From Spinacia oleracea (taxonomy: Eukaryota; Streptophyta; Magnoliopsida; Caryophyllales; Amaranthaceae): DNA of 64,000 bases. The stretch lies in contig NC_079492.1 in the NCBI RefSeq assembly GCF_020520425.1, positions 114,053,157-114,117,156 of the forward strand. The letters are read 5' to 3'. A program made the position numbers and the translations under genes. Below, piece after piece: positions 1 through 13,278 of the stretch; the first letter of the stretch is position 1; each line of letters begins with the position of its first letter. Under the pieces are notes generated by a model. That model made no database searches and was not told where the DNA came from. It was given only the letters and a program-made list of their open reading frames with translations.

Positions 1-349
1 CCGATATGTAGAACTTGAGATATCATCAAAAGAGTGAATATTTGTCCGTTTTGATGCTTAGACAAATAACGTTTAGTTTCGTTGTTTAACTCAAAAGTAT
101 CCCTAGAGACATGAAATGATCCTCGAGTAAGCATTTCATACGTTCATCATCCAAATCAACTCTAAACACTCCGAAAGAATTCAAATGACCGTAAAATCAC
201 CTGAAATATTAAAGAAAACACAAACGGGGAGTAATAGAGTATGATATTGACAACTTATGCAAATGTGACCCTAATTGCAACAAAAATGAGACGAATGCCT
301 AGAAATGCAACTTAAATGCGCCTAAAATACCCTAAACATATATGATTCA
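1..349. other. AT-rich sequence without recognisable gene
   Basis: No open frame or motif that I can assign. It lies directly left of the remnant of CACTA family B and may be its degraded interior, but I cannot align it to the complete copy at 50-56 kb, so this is only a guess from position. Confidence 0.3.
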
Positions 350-3300
350 TCAATCCAACAATCTGAGGGAGCAGCCTTTCACCACTGTGGAAATGAATGA
401 AGTTCGAGACAATTTGGAAAACTTCATTACTAGTGTGTCTTTGATATTTTCTTGTAATGAATCCTGGACTACGGATGCTAGTTTTTCATATAGATTGTAA
501 TGAAATCAACTTTTTCATTTACATTTAAATTCTATTAAATGTAATTATCTATATAATTGGATCACTACTACAAAAGTGGGCAAAGAGACCCGTCCAAAAT
601 GGCCTAAGAGATCCTCTTAGAGGGGGTCTCTAGATGGGGGGGTCTCTTTTTAAAAGAGACCCCCTCATCTAGAAGGGGTCTGTTTGTTAAAAACAAGAGA
701 CCCAATATTTAAGAAAAGGGGTCTCTTATGTTAACAGTAAGACAAATAATTTAGCTAGGGAAGAGACCCCTTATTAGAGATATGGGGTTTGTCTGTGGAA
801 AAATTCAGACCCCATATCTAACACAGGGGGTCTCTTTGATATTTTTTAATATTATTTTATCAAACAAACTTAGACCCCATATGTAAGATAACGGGTCTCT
901 TTTTCATTTTTTAATATAAAAAAAAAAGACCCATCATCTTAGATATTGGGTCTCTTTGCCAATTTTTTATTAAAAAAAATAAATAATATTATTTTGAAAC
1001 AGCAGCACTATTATTGCTTAAACTTAAATTAAAAAACCAACTTTAATACAACACCAAAAATTCATATTCGACCAAAATCTTACAAAATACTTCATGGTCT
1101 ATCATGAATAAAAACCCAAACATGTACATATATATATCTGAAAGTTGTAAGTACAAGAAATATATATTACTCTATATCTCCTCATTTAAACCTTGCATCT
1201 TCATCGATATGCTAATCATTTCAAGGCCGGGAAAACCACGAGCGATGCTTCTGATCCCTGAATGTGAAAGGTAGACAAATGTAGAGGAATTAGTATATAA
1301 CGATAAAACAGAACACAAGACATACGGACATGATCACACTAATGCCGAAACAGACCGAGGAAGTTAACAAATATCTCTATATTCCTTCTTACAAGAATCA
1401 TCGGTTTACAAACACCAATGATTTAGGTAGGTATAAGAATGAACAAAACATCTGTCTCACACAATGTTCTGAAATATTATTATGTAATACATTACCGCTC
1501 TTAGGCCTAAAAAGATTTTACAGACTCCTAAACAAGTCACCCAAACTTAATAGTGAAATGAACACTAATCCACAAACAAAAGCCTAGGCAAATGACAAGT
1601 GACAAGAATCACCTGAAAACAAATGATAGAGAAAATGAGGTACATATTTTTCAAAAGAAAAAATAAAATATCTTAAAGAGTTATAGAAGAGAATCACAAG
1701 CTAGAGTTGATCGTTGCAGACGACCAGTCTTGCTAATTAATTAAGATAAGCCATCACTTGCGCCTTGGCAACTTAATATGTCAAGAGTCACAATATAAAC
1801 ACAAGCATATATCAATTCAGATAATCAAACACCTTCTACAGAACATCTATAATATCATTCACGACCAGATTTGTAGCTTGTACCATAAGGAAAATGAGAA
1901 TCATATTAAAGTGGCTTGGTGTAAACAAAACTGCTATAACCTGGCAACTAAGAAAATCACATTGTTCAAAACAATTGAAATAAAATAGCTTGGTAGCAAA
2001 TACAAGCCTGTCCCTGGATAGAGAACTAGAGGACATGATAGATATTATCAATGCATAAATTAGTCGGAAATATCAATTAAAAGAAAAATACAACATTCAA
2101 ACTTTTTAAAGCACTAAAAGATGGAGCAAAACATACTTAAATTGTAGAAAAAATTTGTCCAGAGGTAAGATTTTTGCAGGGTCATTTTTCAAAGAAAAAA
2201 CTTTGCAAATTCTCAAACATTCAATTAAAAGGAATACCAAATGAGCCAATAAAAATTGAAAATGGAGAGAGGGAAAATGAGCTTTACATATTCGTTACCG
2301 AAAGTTCCTTCAACTTCCCTTTAAGCTTTAGATTCATCCACTCTTGTGTTAAGTTAGATCTGACAACACCAACAGAACCGCAACAGCAGCAGCTCCGGCG
2401 AGGCTACAGAGTGACTTCGACGAGTCTGCCATAGGAAAGATGAAGCAGCGGAGTGAAATGAGTGAAGAAGAGGAGTGAAATGAGTGAAGAAGAGACCACA
2501 ATAACACCAACCTCGACACCAATGGTTTGACAATTAGCAGCCTTCGCCGATGGCGAAGCGCCAGCAGGGCTGACGGTACGCAATTCTTGCCGGAAATGAG
2601 TAAGAAATCTAGAAGAAAAAATTAGGGTTTTATAAATTGAGGGTTTAATTCAATTCAATTTATTAATGCAATAAATTAGTAGAGAGATTACCAGTTCATA
2701 ACTAGCAACAATATCGTCAACAACCACCAGAACCCCAAACAGCGGCGGCGAAATAAGGGAAGAGAGCAGAGATGACAAAATTCACATTATTGGATCAATT
2801 GAAGAAGATAAATTCCGGTGAGGTGCAGAAATGAGTGAATTAGGGATTTATAGATTGATTGACGAACATAAATCTGGGTTTTGATTGTGAACAAAGAAGT
2901 GAGAATTTTGGAATGAGTAGATCTAAGGGGGGAGTCAGGATTGGTTTTCTGTGCTTGCAACAACCTGATTAAGTCTGAAAGCTCAGACAAACAGCAGCAA
3001 AAGATTATGCGGAGGCTAATGAACTTACAATGAATGAAGGTGCATTAGTTTGTTTTGCACAATACCCAGGGACACCATCACCAATCCCAACAGCCACATG
3101 AGTTGCCCAGTTAATATAGTATTTTAGTCTTGTCTATTTTACCATTCTAAGTCTCATTCAAATAGATAGTATCTATACATCTCCACCAAACGTGCTAGTT
3201 GCAAGCAGAAAGCAAGTTTATCATTCAATGAAGCCTTTATTAGTGTTTTTTCTTTTACCACAACAAAACCAAGGCCTTATTCCCAAAATGGATAAGGGTT

Positions 3301-5012
3301 TCATGTACATGAACCATATCGATTTTACTCAATATCAAAAATCTTTCCACTAACATATTACCTTAGGGAAAAAACCTACAAGCAATTAAATAAATAATAA
3401 TTGTAACCCAAAGCTCAAGCAAAGATGAACAAACAAACCCAAAAAATGTCCAAACAAAGATGAAAACAAACCCAAAAGATTCCAATCACTTTTATATCAA
3501 CAAATTTGATTACCTTCCTAAACCTTTTCTCATACCAATAAAAACTTCAGCAAAACTAACAAATTGTCATGAAAATCACAAATTATACGAACATAATGCA
3601 AAACTATAATTAGATACCCGAACATTAATAATTATAATTCACTATTATCACAATGTTGTTGGAATCTAAAAAAGAAAACGATAAATCCCGATGATCTAAA
3701 ACCAACAAAATCACCAAAAACACGCATCTGAATAACTTTCTTGTATTAACTTGCGAAACAAATTAAAATTACCAGAACAGCTTGGTAGGAAGAGAGAGTA
3801 TTCTTAGCCGCCTCCTTCCTCTCAGATCTAGTGGTCAACTCAGCATTAGTATCAATCGAAACAAGAATAAATTCAATCAATTTCAGGTAACATCCCAGAT
3901 GTAATGAATCGAATAAATAACCCTAATTCTCCTGGAAATCGTGAAAAATATTCGAAAATTCTTCAACTTCACTTCGACCTTGCGATTCATCCCTTGTCTG
4001 CTCGATCTGTTGATTGAGCTCATCGACTGGAATCTGCGTACAAACCTCCATGAATTGTACGGATTTCAATGACCGAATTTGCATTGTTGCTTAAAAATTA
4101 AAATTTGATTTTGAAAATTAGGGTTTTTCATTCAACTCTAGTGAGCTACAGAAATTGGTGATATTGGGGAGTGATTGAGGAAGATAAATTGGAGTTTTGA
4201 TTGAGAACAAATGAGTGAAAAGTTTGGGATGCGATTTTGCTACAAATTCGATTAGATCTGAAATGGGGGAGTAGGGTTGGGTTTTCGCTGGTAGAAGGAA
4301 GGGGAAAAGAAAATTGGGCGTTAATTAAATTAAACAATGACTATTTTCCGTATGAATTAAATTAAATAGATCCCTCATGGTAGTTAACGGCTCTCTTCTT
4401 TTTTACACTCCGTGGACCCCGCTTATATAAGAGACTCCGTATCTGTGAAAATGGGTGTGTTGTGTATCTTTTATTTTCCGGGTTAATAGAAGAGACCCGT
4501 TATTGATAATATGAGGTCTTTTTAACTAAAGAGACCCGTTATGTATTCAAAAGGGTCTGTTTTTAGGGATCTCTTTGGACATTTTTGTAGTAGTGGATAC
4601 TTTTTTATGTGATGTATGGAGGTTAATTAGTGGCGTGGTCCAATTGTATAATATATGTAGCAGCGAAATCAGTTATATAAAAAATTTCTAGATCAGGTGC
4701 TGCTCATTTTTAGGGATAGTGCGGCTCATTTATAGGCTAAGTGTCGGTCATTTATATATCAAGTGCGGCTCATTTTTATGCTTGTGTTGCCCATTTATAT
4801 GCCAAGTGCGGCTCATTTTCCAAAATTGGCAGCACCATATTTGTCAAGTGCGGGCTCATTTTTCAAAATTGGTAGCAACAAATTTGTCAAGTGCGGGCTC
4901 ATTTTCTAAATTGGCAGCACTTGTGAAACATCAAGTGCGGGCACGCCATGTGTTGTACATGTAAAGCACATGTAAAAGCCCACACTTGACGGAGCTTTTT
5001 TGTACTAGTGAT
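350..5012 (+). mobile_element. Right-end remnant of CACTA element, family B, split by a second CACTA element
   Basis: Positions 350-562 and 4596-5012 match, in order, 55893-56575 of the complete family B element. The match starts in a short coding remnant (peptide QPFTTVEMNEVRDNL against QPFTTVGINEVRDKL) and runs through a shared AT-rich stretch into repeats of the type AAGTGCGGCTCATTTT and TTGGCAGCAC. The right terminus reads TTTTTTGTACTAGTG and ends at 5012. The left part of this copy is not in the window. Positions 563-4595 are a later insertion. The subterminal repeats and CACTA-type terminus are typical of En/Spm elements. No transposase is visible. Confidence 0.75.
563..4595. mobile_element. 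Non-autonomous CACTA (En/Spm) element, family A
   Basis: The left end is CACTACTACAAAA and the right end is its exact complement TTTTGTAGTAGTG. The 3-bp duplication GAT lies at 560-562 and 4596-4598, as expected for CACTA. Both ends carry many copies of AGAGACCC/GGGTCTCT in opposite orientation (about 580-960 and 4370-4590), the subterminal repeats expected for transposase binding. The 4.0-kb element has no transposase ORF. Its interior holds two loosely similar stretches (about 2640-2990 and 4080-4330) and a minus-strand ORF of about 42 codons near 3930-4050 (starts MEVCTQIPVDELNQQIEQ) that I do not recognise. The pre-insertion site is preserved near 56100 in the related family B element. 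Confidence 0.9.
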
Positions 5013-6032
5013 GAGAGTACTAATATTGATAATCATGGTGATAGCTTCTAGATTTAGGTCTCACGTACACATCCTCAATTGATAATTTAGGAAGACTTAA
5101 TATGTTTGATTCCAATTAAGCTTTTCCAACGAGAATTGATGTTAATGAAGGTAAAGGAAGAAGGTGCGAAGAGGGTTTTCAAATGAGGTGATTGTCGGAG
5201 CTAATCGTTGCCAGAGGGAGGGAGGTACGCTGCAGGAGAAAGGGGGAGGAGGAGGGGGAGGAGGGGTGAAAGATGAAAACTGGAGATGTTTTTTAAGGGA
5301 AAAATTAAACTTTCAACTACTAATAAATACGAGTGATTTTAGCTATCGCGGGGGTTGTATAATGATACACTTTTATAATACTAGGTATATACATTTCATT
5401 GACTTTTATAATTATAAGTAAACGGTTGTTGGAAAAAACTATGGTTGCATCATTAACATTTTCTTTTTCCTTGTAACCTCCCAACATCACTACGTGATTT
5501 ATATTTTTATGAAATATTGTCCTTTATTTTGTCAAAACATTCATCATTATTTTCTTTTAATATGGAAAGAAAAACCAGGTTAATTTATTTGAAAGGGTTT
5601 AGGGCGATGAGGGAGAGGGAATGGTCAAAAGACGAAAACCACAACGACATAAAATTACGAGAAGTTTATTTTGCCCCCATAAATCCGTCGCTTGATTAGC
5701 TATCCGACAACAATGGTTGATCATAAAATCTTCAACCAATTGATATAAATAAGAGTAGTATATATTAATCTTCCAACATATTATTCAGGTCAACCATAAT
5801 ACCACATGCTACAATTAAAAAGCACTTGATCTCTTTGTTTACACATAGTGCAGTGCATCTTTGGATTGAGTGTAATGGATTATGAAGGTAATAAAAGTCA
5901 AACTACCTTAATAAAATGAAAATGAAGATGAAGAGGTGGTTTCAAGGAGGGTGGTGTGGTGGTATTGTGATGAGAATTTGTGGTAGTGGTGGTGTTATGA
6001 GGAGAAGGGAGGAAATGAGAAGTTATTATCCC
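5013..6032. other. Unassigned spacer
   Basis: No convincing gene. The stretch holds a purine-rich G-run near 5240-5270 and GT-rich sequence near 5930-6020. Short open frames here have no family resemblance that I can name. Confidence 0.3.
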
Positions 6033-6360
6033 CACAAAAGGTGTGCACCCACAAGGTGTGTACACCTGGATAACTTTTATCCAATTTTTTGCAACTTTTA
6101 CCTAGTTTTTTGTAACTTTTAATATGTTTTGAATAACTTTTACATTATGAAAGAAAAAGTTGATGGATAAACATTTTAAAGGATTAAATGATTAAGTTTA
6201 TACCACTTGCATTGTTAGTGATTTTGAAGAAATTCTTTTTACTAAATTTAAAAAAATTGTCACTAAAAAATTGATAACGGGCGTTTACCTATATAAGGGT
6301 AACTTTTACGAATTTTGAGTTAACTTTTACTCCGGTGTACAATAGTTATAAATAAGAACT
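6033..6360. repeat. Diverged copy of the GGTGTACAATA repeat family
   Basis: It matches the triplicated repeat at 60290-61276 over most of its length: GGTGT.ACACC near the left end, TAACTTTTA blocks, GTGATTTTGAAGAAAT in the middle, GAGTTAACTTTTACTCCG, then GTGTACAATA and AATAAGAA at the right end. It is clearly older than the triplicated copies because substitutions and indels are frequent. No coding capacity. Confidence 0.7.
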
Positions 6361-6428
6361 TGTGTCCAAATGAGTGTAATAATAACCATAGTGGGATGGT
6401 GGTAACTATTCTCCCCATAAAAAGGTAT

Positions 6429-7257
6429 TGTTGGAATTTAAAGATGGAAAAGTGCGCCGAACACCTGGCCGTTTTTAACGCAAGTAGAAAATCGGAGTTA
6501 AAAAAGGATTTTGTGAATTGCACCGAAAACCCGCCTGTTTTTCTAACTCTTCTGATTTTGAGAACTACGTAATTTATGAAGTTTTATGATTGCACTCGCG
6601 CCCGATCGGTTTTGAGAAACCGGTCTGACCGGTTTTGAGAACACCTCTTTGGTTTTATCTGGTTTTTTATTATCTATTTGGATTCCTCTTTTATAACAAA
6701 CTTTTATTATGGTTTATAGACAATCATCATTCTTATTATGGTGATTAGGTTGGTCCATTATTTCTCTTGATTATGGTTATCAGCCCTTCATTATCATGGG
6801 TTTAATTGATTAATTAATGTCATTAGATTATTTTGAGTCCTTTGATTTCTTTGGATTATTTTGTCTCCTCAGCTAATACTATATATACTCTTCAGTTTCT
6901 GAGTTTGTGATACACAATATATTGACCTCTTCCTCTCTTCTTTTTCTCGTTGTTTTGGATGGAAGACTTTTGATTCATGAGTAAGTCATGATTACTCATA
7001 TCTCTTCAAACATCTTCATTCTTATTCTATTGGGAATAAGTTTATGTGGCTCCATCTCATCACCCAAAAGTGTATTTTTGTGTTGAGAGTTGTGTAAAAC
7101 TTAGGGAACGAATCATTGAATAAAATTATGCACCTCGGTTGCACCAAATCTAGTTTTCAAGGCAGTGGGTTGGTTACGACGGCGCAACGAATTCCTAAAC
7201 ACGTTCTTATTCTTATTTATTCTAGTATTTTGCCTTGAAAACCCAATATTTACAACA
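6429..7257 (+). repeat. Left LTR of the LARD-like element
   Basis: This 829-bp LTR begins TGTTGGAAT and ends TTTACAACA. A TATA-like sequence (CTATATATACTC) near 6886-6897 is a plausible core promoter. It lacks the MITE found in the right LTR and so shows the empty site. Confidence 0.88.
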
Positions 7258-10200
7258 TTTTGAAAACGAGAAATATTTCAATGGCTAAATACTTCTTATG
7301 ATTTGTGAAGAAATTTATATTAGTGAGCTTGAGTGAAAGAAAAGGAAATTTAGAGGGGTTTTAAAGATGTTTTTCATTCACGTTTTTCTGGGAGTAATCT
7401 CAAAGACCAACTCCGTTCCAGGGTAATCCGTGGTCCGATTGTCCATAAATTTTGAAAAAATATTTGGGACATCTTGGGTTTGGTTTTCAACGGTCGGATT
7501 CCAAATTGATGATCTTGATTGTCAGTTATAACTACAACAACGAACCTAATTTTTCTGGATACAAAAAGTCAAAAGTAATGTCTTGGAGAAGATGATTGGT
7601 GAATGGTGGCCATGATATCATGATGGAGGATTGATTGAATATTTTGGAATGTCATAAAATATGCACCCTTGATTTAATATCAAGGGAGGTTCATTCTAAA
7701 CTACTTCTTTAAATAAGTTATTATTCTAACATGTTCAATTTTAGTAGAGGATTACTAGAAAGTAGAGGATTTGAATTATTTATGATGTATGAACATGTAA
7801 TTGAATTCTCTAGTTTACTTTGACTTCATGCATTTTTAATTTCATGAGGAGACCTTAGTTTTATTAGAGGTATATTTTTAGAATGTTAATTATTTGTGCT
7901 TTATCATATTTTCCTTGGTGGAGGAATTTTGGGATTGTGACTTTGTGCACTTGCTTTTAAAATGGTATTTAGTAAGTACTTTTGTTCTAATTGTGATTAT
8001 ATTATTAGCCTTCGTACGTTCACATTTCATGCGTTAACTTGTCATGGTAATATTGGTGTATATTTATGATTCCAAGTTCTTGTTTATTGCCATGATTATT
8101 GGGTATGTAACGTAATCCTTAATGGTTTCTTATGCATTGTTGGAAATATGAATAATTAATTTTTTGTAGTTTTTTGTGTACCCATTGGAGCTAGTTGTCG
8201 TAAGTTTGTGATAACCCCCTAGAACATAAGTGTTTGAGTTTGTGGAAGAAAACTATGCTTAACCCTTTTTCTTGGAATATGTTGAGTGAATAATTACGTG
8301 TAATATTTTCCTTGGATGTATACCTAATTATTCGAGTCACTACACTTTTGAGAATTGGACCATTAATCTTGTCATGATTAGTATGGTGTTGTTTAACAAA
8401 TTTTCTATGGTTGAGACTACATATAATTTTTATTCTCACTTTGTGTTGGGGTTGGAATTTCATCAAAGCTGGCCAAAAGTTTTGAGACTTGAGTTTTAAT
8501 GGTTGATGGAACATTAAATTATTTTATGGGAATTTTTTAGTACATAATTTTGTTGTGGTATTTCTCATAGTATAACCTTGTTGAGTGATCATTTTATGAT
8601 CTTAATTTTTGGGCTTAGTATTTCCATGTGGGGGTTGTGTTTGTATGCTCATGTACCTTGAGAGTTTCTCTTGGAAAACCTTTAGACCAATTTCATTATT
8701 TGGAAAGTGTTTGTAAGTTCGAGTTCATTTTCCGAGAATTTTGAATTTAGGTGTCATACAAATGAGACTTTTAAGTCAACTATGTGGGAAGTGCCTAATA
8801 TTTCGATGTTGGACTAGTTTTCTCGGTCCTTGTATTATTTAAGTGTGCTCATTTTATTTATGCATTTAAATCCTTGACTTTTGGGATGTTCATCTTATTG
8901 ATGAGTCTTGGTATGTATTTTATTTGAGTATTCTCCCCTTTAATGGTAATTCTTCTTTTAGCATGTTTGTGCATGATGCAATTCGTTTTTTCTTATGCAT
9001 GTTGGGATTAAACTGTCTCTTTCTTGATTGTTTTATTTTTTTCTAATTCCTTTGTTAGTAGTGAATAAGTGAATTTAGAAGAGACTTGAAGTTAGAGTTT
9101 TCAAAGCATGAGAGTTTCCCAACTTGCTAAAAGACGTTTTTATGAATGCGTTGATTTTGTGTTGGCTTTTCTATTCCTATGAGTAAGACCTTAATCCCGT
9201 GATTTGTCAATAGAGACTTTTTATCGTTAACCTTTAAGAGGGAACTATTGGGAGTAAGTTAATCTTACTTGAGAGTTTCGCAACCTTCCTAAGGAATGTG
9301 AATATCTAGATGTTTCCTTGAAAGGTTTTGATGACAATTCACCGGATGGTTATTAGGAGTTTCAAGACTATACTTGTTATTTGGGAGAACCTTGTCAAAG
9401 TAAGGGATTGAGTCTTTCTTATTCTTATTATGTTTGGAACAAGTTTTATATCACTTGGATTCTTGAGTGGTTTGACCTTCATTCCTATATTGCATGCTCT
9501 TTTGTCAAAGGTATGTAAAGTGATTGTTCTAAGTGGTAAAAGCATGAGTTGTGAGTTCCCATGCTCAAGGATAAGAAATATGTGTTTATGGAATTAATTT
9601 TGTGTGTTGAGTTTATCACCTTTTTAATGGCACATGTACCTTATCAATATCTTGATGCATATTGAATGTGTGGTATTTTAATTCCCATAATTGTTTAGAA
9701 TAATGACTTGGGCGGAGAATTTCAATTCTTAGTTTTTCAAGGTGATAATATGTTTGGTTGTTTTACTCTATATGTGGGTGATATGCTCAAGTTAGTTTTA
9801 CATCACTTGTTGAATATTGCGTTTCAAACCTTCTTTGAATTCCGTATCTTATCCTTTCAAAGTTGAAAGTCTTATTTAATTAAATGGTATGGTTTTGAGT
9901 AATTCATGAAAATAAGTGGTTAGTTTTCATAGTAAGCCATTTTCTTAATTTTGAGAGGATTTGTGAAAATATAAAATCATATCATTAGTGGACGTGTGGA
10001 ATGTACTAATTAGCATCAACCTTTGAAAAGGACCTAAAACATGATTTATGTTGTGTACGTTAATATATATGTTTTCCATTATAATAATGATATGTACTGT
10101 TAGTATTTTGACTTAGAAATTATTTGTGAAATTTTGTAAAATATTAGAGTTATTGTATTTTCATAAATTTTATAGTGAACGTGAGTTTATTTCATTTTCA

Positions 10201-10610
10201 AAGTACCATGGATAAGGTCGAATAGTATTTATTTGCAATGTTTTCAAAGTATATCACTTTGAAGTTTTCGATGCAAGTTATAGAAGTTTGAGATTGATGA
10301 ATACTTTCTCCAAAGTGGCTATGTTAATTTCAGGATCATACTTTATGAATAATTTTTGTAAAACTGAGTTTTACAAAATTGTCCCATCTAATTTAATTGA
10401 TTTGGGTTGAACCAACAACGCATCTTATGATTTCTTAACCATGTGCTCTTTTGAGTGAGCATATACTATTTAAATGTCATTGCTTGTGGTTATATTTTCT
10501 AATGAAATTTTTTAATGCAAGGTACATTATGCACTATGGTAGGAAGATTGAATTGGGATATGTAATGAGCCTTGGTGATTGAAATGTCGAGGGGGATAGG
10601 CTTCATGCCC

Positions 10611-10838
10611 ATTTGAGTAGAGTAACAAGCATTACTTGCTTATCCCTATGGAATGTGTTGTAATGCTTGAATGAGGTTGAGTCTTTGAACTCTTAATGGT
10701 AAAGTACTAGTTGAGATGCATTTTATTTGAGTAGAGTAACAAGCATTACTTGCTTATCCCTATGGAATCTGTTGTAATGCTTGAATGAGGTTGAGTCTTT
10801 GAACTCTTAATGGTAAGGTGCTAGTTGAGATGCATTTT
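10611..10838. repeat. 114-bp tandem duplication inside the LARD interior
   Basis: The unit beginning ATTTGAGTAGAGTAACAAGC is present twice in direct orientation with about two differences. It was probably created by unequal crossing over or template slippage after the element formed. Confidence 0.85.
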
Positions 10839-11461
10839 AAGAGAACCATTGTTTATATGAGGGTTGAGTTGTATAAACTCTTAATGAATCTAACATATTG
10901 AAATAGATGCATTCAACCTGTGGATTCACCAACTAAATTATTTGAGAGGTTGAACATTAAATTATGTTCTTAATGAATCGATGGTCTTATGGGGGTTAAT
11001 ATAGCTACGAATTAGCTTTTGATGGTTCACTGAAAGTGAACAATATTTTAAACCTATTGACCAAGTGCTATTTTGATAAACACTTGAGGATTCACCTATG
11101 TGGTTGTGAATACTTGCCATCTTTTATAGAATCTTTGGCGGTTTCCTAGAGATCCCATGAGACCTAAGGTAAACGCATGGCTTAAAACGCGTACACTTTA
11201 CGGAGTCCACATGATCTTTGGATTAGGGTATGTGTTGTGGGGGGCGTGACTTAAATCTTAGAGTTTCAAGGTTAGTCCACTCTTTGATCAAGAAATTGAG
11301 GGTTTCAATGTTAGTCCATCCTTGGGTTTGTAACTCATATTTTGACTTCACTAAGAATTTGGTTTCAATTTACTTTATGTAACACCAAATATTATGTATT
11401 AAGCTCCTCTTATGCCTTTTCCTCTTTCATTTGATATCTTTTCTCATCTTTAGTGGGGGAT

Positions 11462-12641
11462 TGTTGGAATTTAAAGATGGAAAAGTGCGCCGAAAACCTG
11501 CCTGGTTTTCAAAACCCGGCCGTTTTTTAGCGCAAGTAGAAAATCGGAATTAAAAAGGCTTTGTGAATTTAACCGAAAACCCGCCGATTTTTCTAAACCT
11601 GACGGTTTTGAGAACTGCGTAATTTATGAAGTTTTATGATTGCACTCTCTCTTGATCGATTTTGAGAAACCGGCCTGGCCGGTTTTAAGAACACCTGTTT
11701 GGTTTTGTCCGGTTTTTTATTATCTCTTTTGGATTCCTCTTTTATAACAATCTTTTAATTATGGTTTATGGACAATTATCATTTTAATTATGGTGATTAA
11801 GTTGGTCCATTATTTCTCTTGATTATGCGGGTTATCAACCCTTCATTTATTGGTTGATTAATGTCATTGGATTCCTTTGAGTCCTTTGATTTCTTTGGAT
11901 TGTTTTGTCTCCTCCACTAATTCTATATGTACTCTTCATTTTCTGAGTTTATGATACACAATATATTGATCTCTTCCTCTCCTCCTCCTTTTCTCTTTGT
12001 TTTGGATGGAAGACTTTGGTTCATGATTAAGGCTTCGTTTGGTAGAGTGTAAAACGTTTTCATTGTAAAATGATTTTTCATGGAAAACATTTTTCAAGGG
12101 AAAACACAATTCCAAACTAGTTTTCCTTTGTTTGGTAGCTTAAAGGAAAATGAGAGAAGATGTTGAAGATTGAGGGGAAGAAAGGAGAGGGAGGTAAGGA
12201 GGAAAGAAGGAAAAGTGGTTTCCCTCACTTTCCAAAGGAAAAGAGTTTTCCACCTTTGAGGGAGACATGGAAAATGGTTTTCCATCCCTTACCCAACCAA
12301 ACAACGTAAAATGATTGAAAAGGGGAAAATCGTTTTCCATGAAAACGTTTTACGCCCTACCAAACGGAGCCTAAGTCATGATTATTCATATATCTTCAAA
12401 CCTTTTCATTCTTATTCTTTGGGCATAAGTTTATGTGGCCCCATCTCATCACCCAAAAGTTTCTTTGTGTGTTGAGAGTTGTGTAAACCTTAGGGACAAG
12501 TCGGTGAATACAATTGTACACCCCGGTTGCACCGAATCTCGTTTTCAAGGCAGTGGTTTGGTTACCACGGTGCAACGAATTCTTAAACACGTTCTTATTA
12601 TTATTCTACTATTTTGCCTTGAAAACCCAATATTTACAACA
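11462..12641 (+). repeat. Right LTR of the LARD-like element, interrupted by a MITE
   Basis: It has the same termini as the left LTR. Its length of 1180 bp falls to about 836 bp once the MITE and one TAA duplication are removed, close to the 829 bp of the left LTR. Confidence 0.88.
12031..12371. mobile_element. Tourist-like (PIF/Harbinger) MITE
   Basis: The 341-bp element begins GGCTTCGTTTGGTAGAGTGT and ends with the near complement CCCTACCAAACGGAGCC. It has subterminal AAAACGTTTT blocks on both sides and the 3-bp duplication TAA at 12028-12030 and 12372-12374. The left LTR at about 6980 shows the uninterrupted sequence. Three-base TAA/TTA duplication with these termini is typical of Tourist MITEs. 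No coding capacity. Confidence 0.88.
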
Positions 12642-12748
12642 GGTATTTGTACCCCCTTTGTTTTTTCTTTTCTTCTTGCCAACACTAGCTTATTCTCTTT
12701 GCCACCTCTTTGTCCTCTCATCATCACCTTCAATTACCTTGTTTTTTT

Positions 12749-13131
12749 GGATTTTTTTTTTATTAGAAATGACCTTTTAAACTCCAGAAAATGTGACAAA
12801 TGACCTTATAAAAACATTGTTGTAAGATAGGACCTAAAATGAATTTTTTGTTGTTGTGAATTGGGACCTTTACCCAATTTATGGTAGTAGACTCCAATTT
12901 TCTGGCGTTAACTCTGCTTTGGACAAATTGGATGGATAAGAAGAAGAAAAAAAAGATGAACCTTAACATCCACAAAACTCAAATTGGACGAATTGAAGCA
13001 AAAAAATTTGTAAAGGTCCAATTCACAACAAAAAGTCAATTTTTGATCCCATTTCACAACAAAGTTTTTTTTATAAGGCCCTTTGTCACAATATTTGAAC
13101 TTTAAAAGGTCCTTTTTGACAAAAAAATTCC
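12749..13131. mobile_element. Probable Mutator-type MITE with long inverted repeats
   Basis: The left arm (GGATTTTTTTTT, then GACCTTTTAAA, GTGACAAATGACC) is complemented by the right arm (GGCCCTTTGTCACA, TTTAAAAGGTCC, AAAAAAATTCC). The interior has GGGACCTTTACCC and TTCTGGCGTTAACTC, which recall the arms of the Pack-MULE at 58669-60112 (GGGACCTTTGCCCGG, TTCTGGCGTTGACTTC), so the two probably belong to related families. I could not define a clean 9-bp duplication because the flanks are T-rich. Confidence 0.65.
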
Positions 13132-13278
13132 TATTATTTTTTTAGTTTGACTTTTTATTACCCCTTAATGCATTGTCCTCAATCCAAGCAAGACCTAATA
13201 TTAGTTATTAGTCTATTACATTACAATTATGATTAGTTCTATTTATGAGTAAGGTCTTGGCCTGGTCTAATACTCTTA

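Larger units (their letters stand above)
6429..12641. mobile_element. Non-autonomous LTR retrotransposon without coding region (LARD-like)
   Basis: Two related direct repeats (6429-7257 and 11462-12641) start TGTTGGAATTTAAAG and end TTTACAACA. They are flanked by the perfect 5-bp duplication GGTAT at 6424-6428 and 12642-12646. A purine tract (AGTGGGGGA) precedes the right LTR, which indicates plus-strand orientation. The 4.2-kb interior is T-rich and has no gag, protease, RT or integrase frame on either strand. This fits a large retrotransposon derivative that depends on proteins from another element. I could not identify a standard primer binding site after the left LTR. The LTRs differ by many substitutions, so the insertion is older than the copia element at 21-31 kb. 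Confidence 0.88.

Noticed and set aside
12435..12803. ORF of 122 codons crossing the right LTR border
   Set aside because: Runs from the LTR across the target duplication into unrelated flank; no family features.
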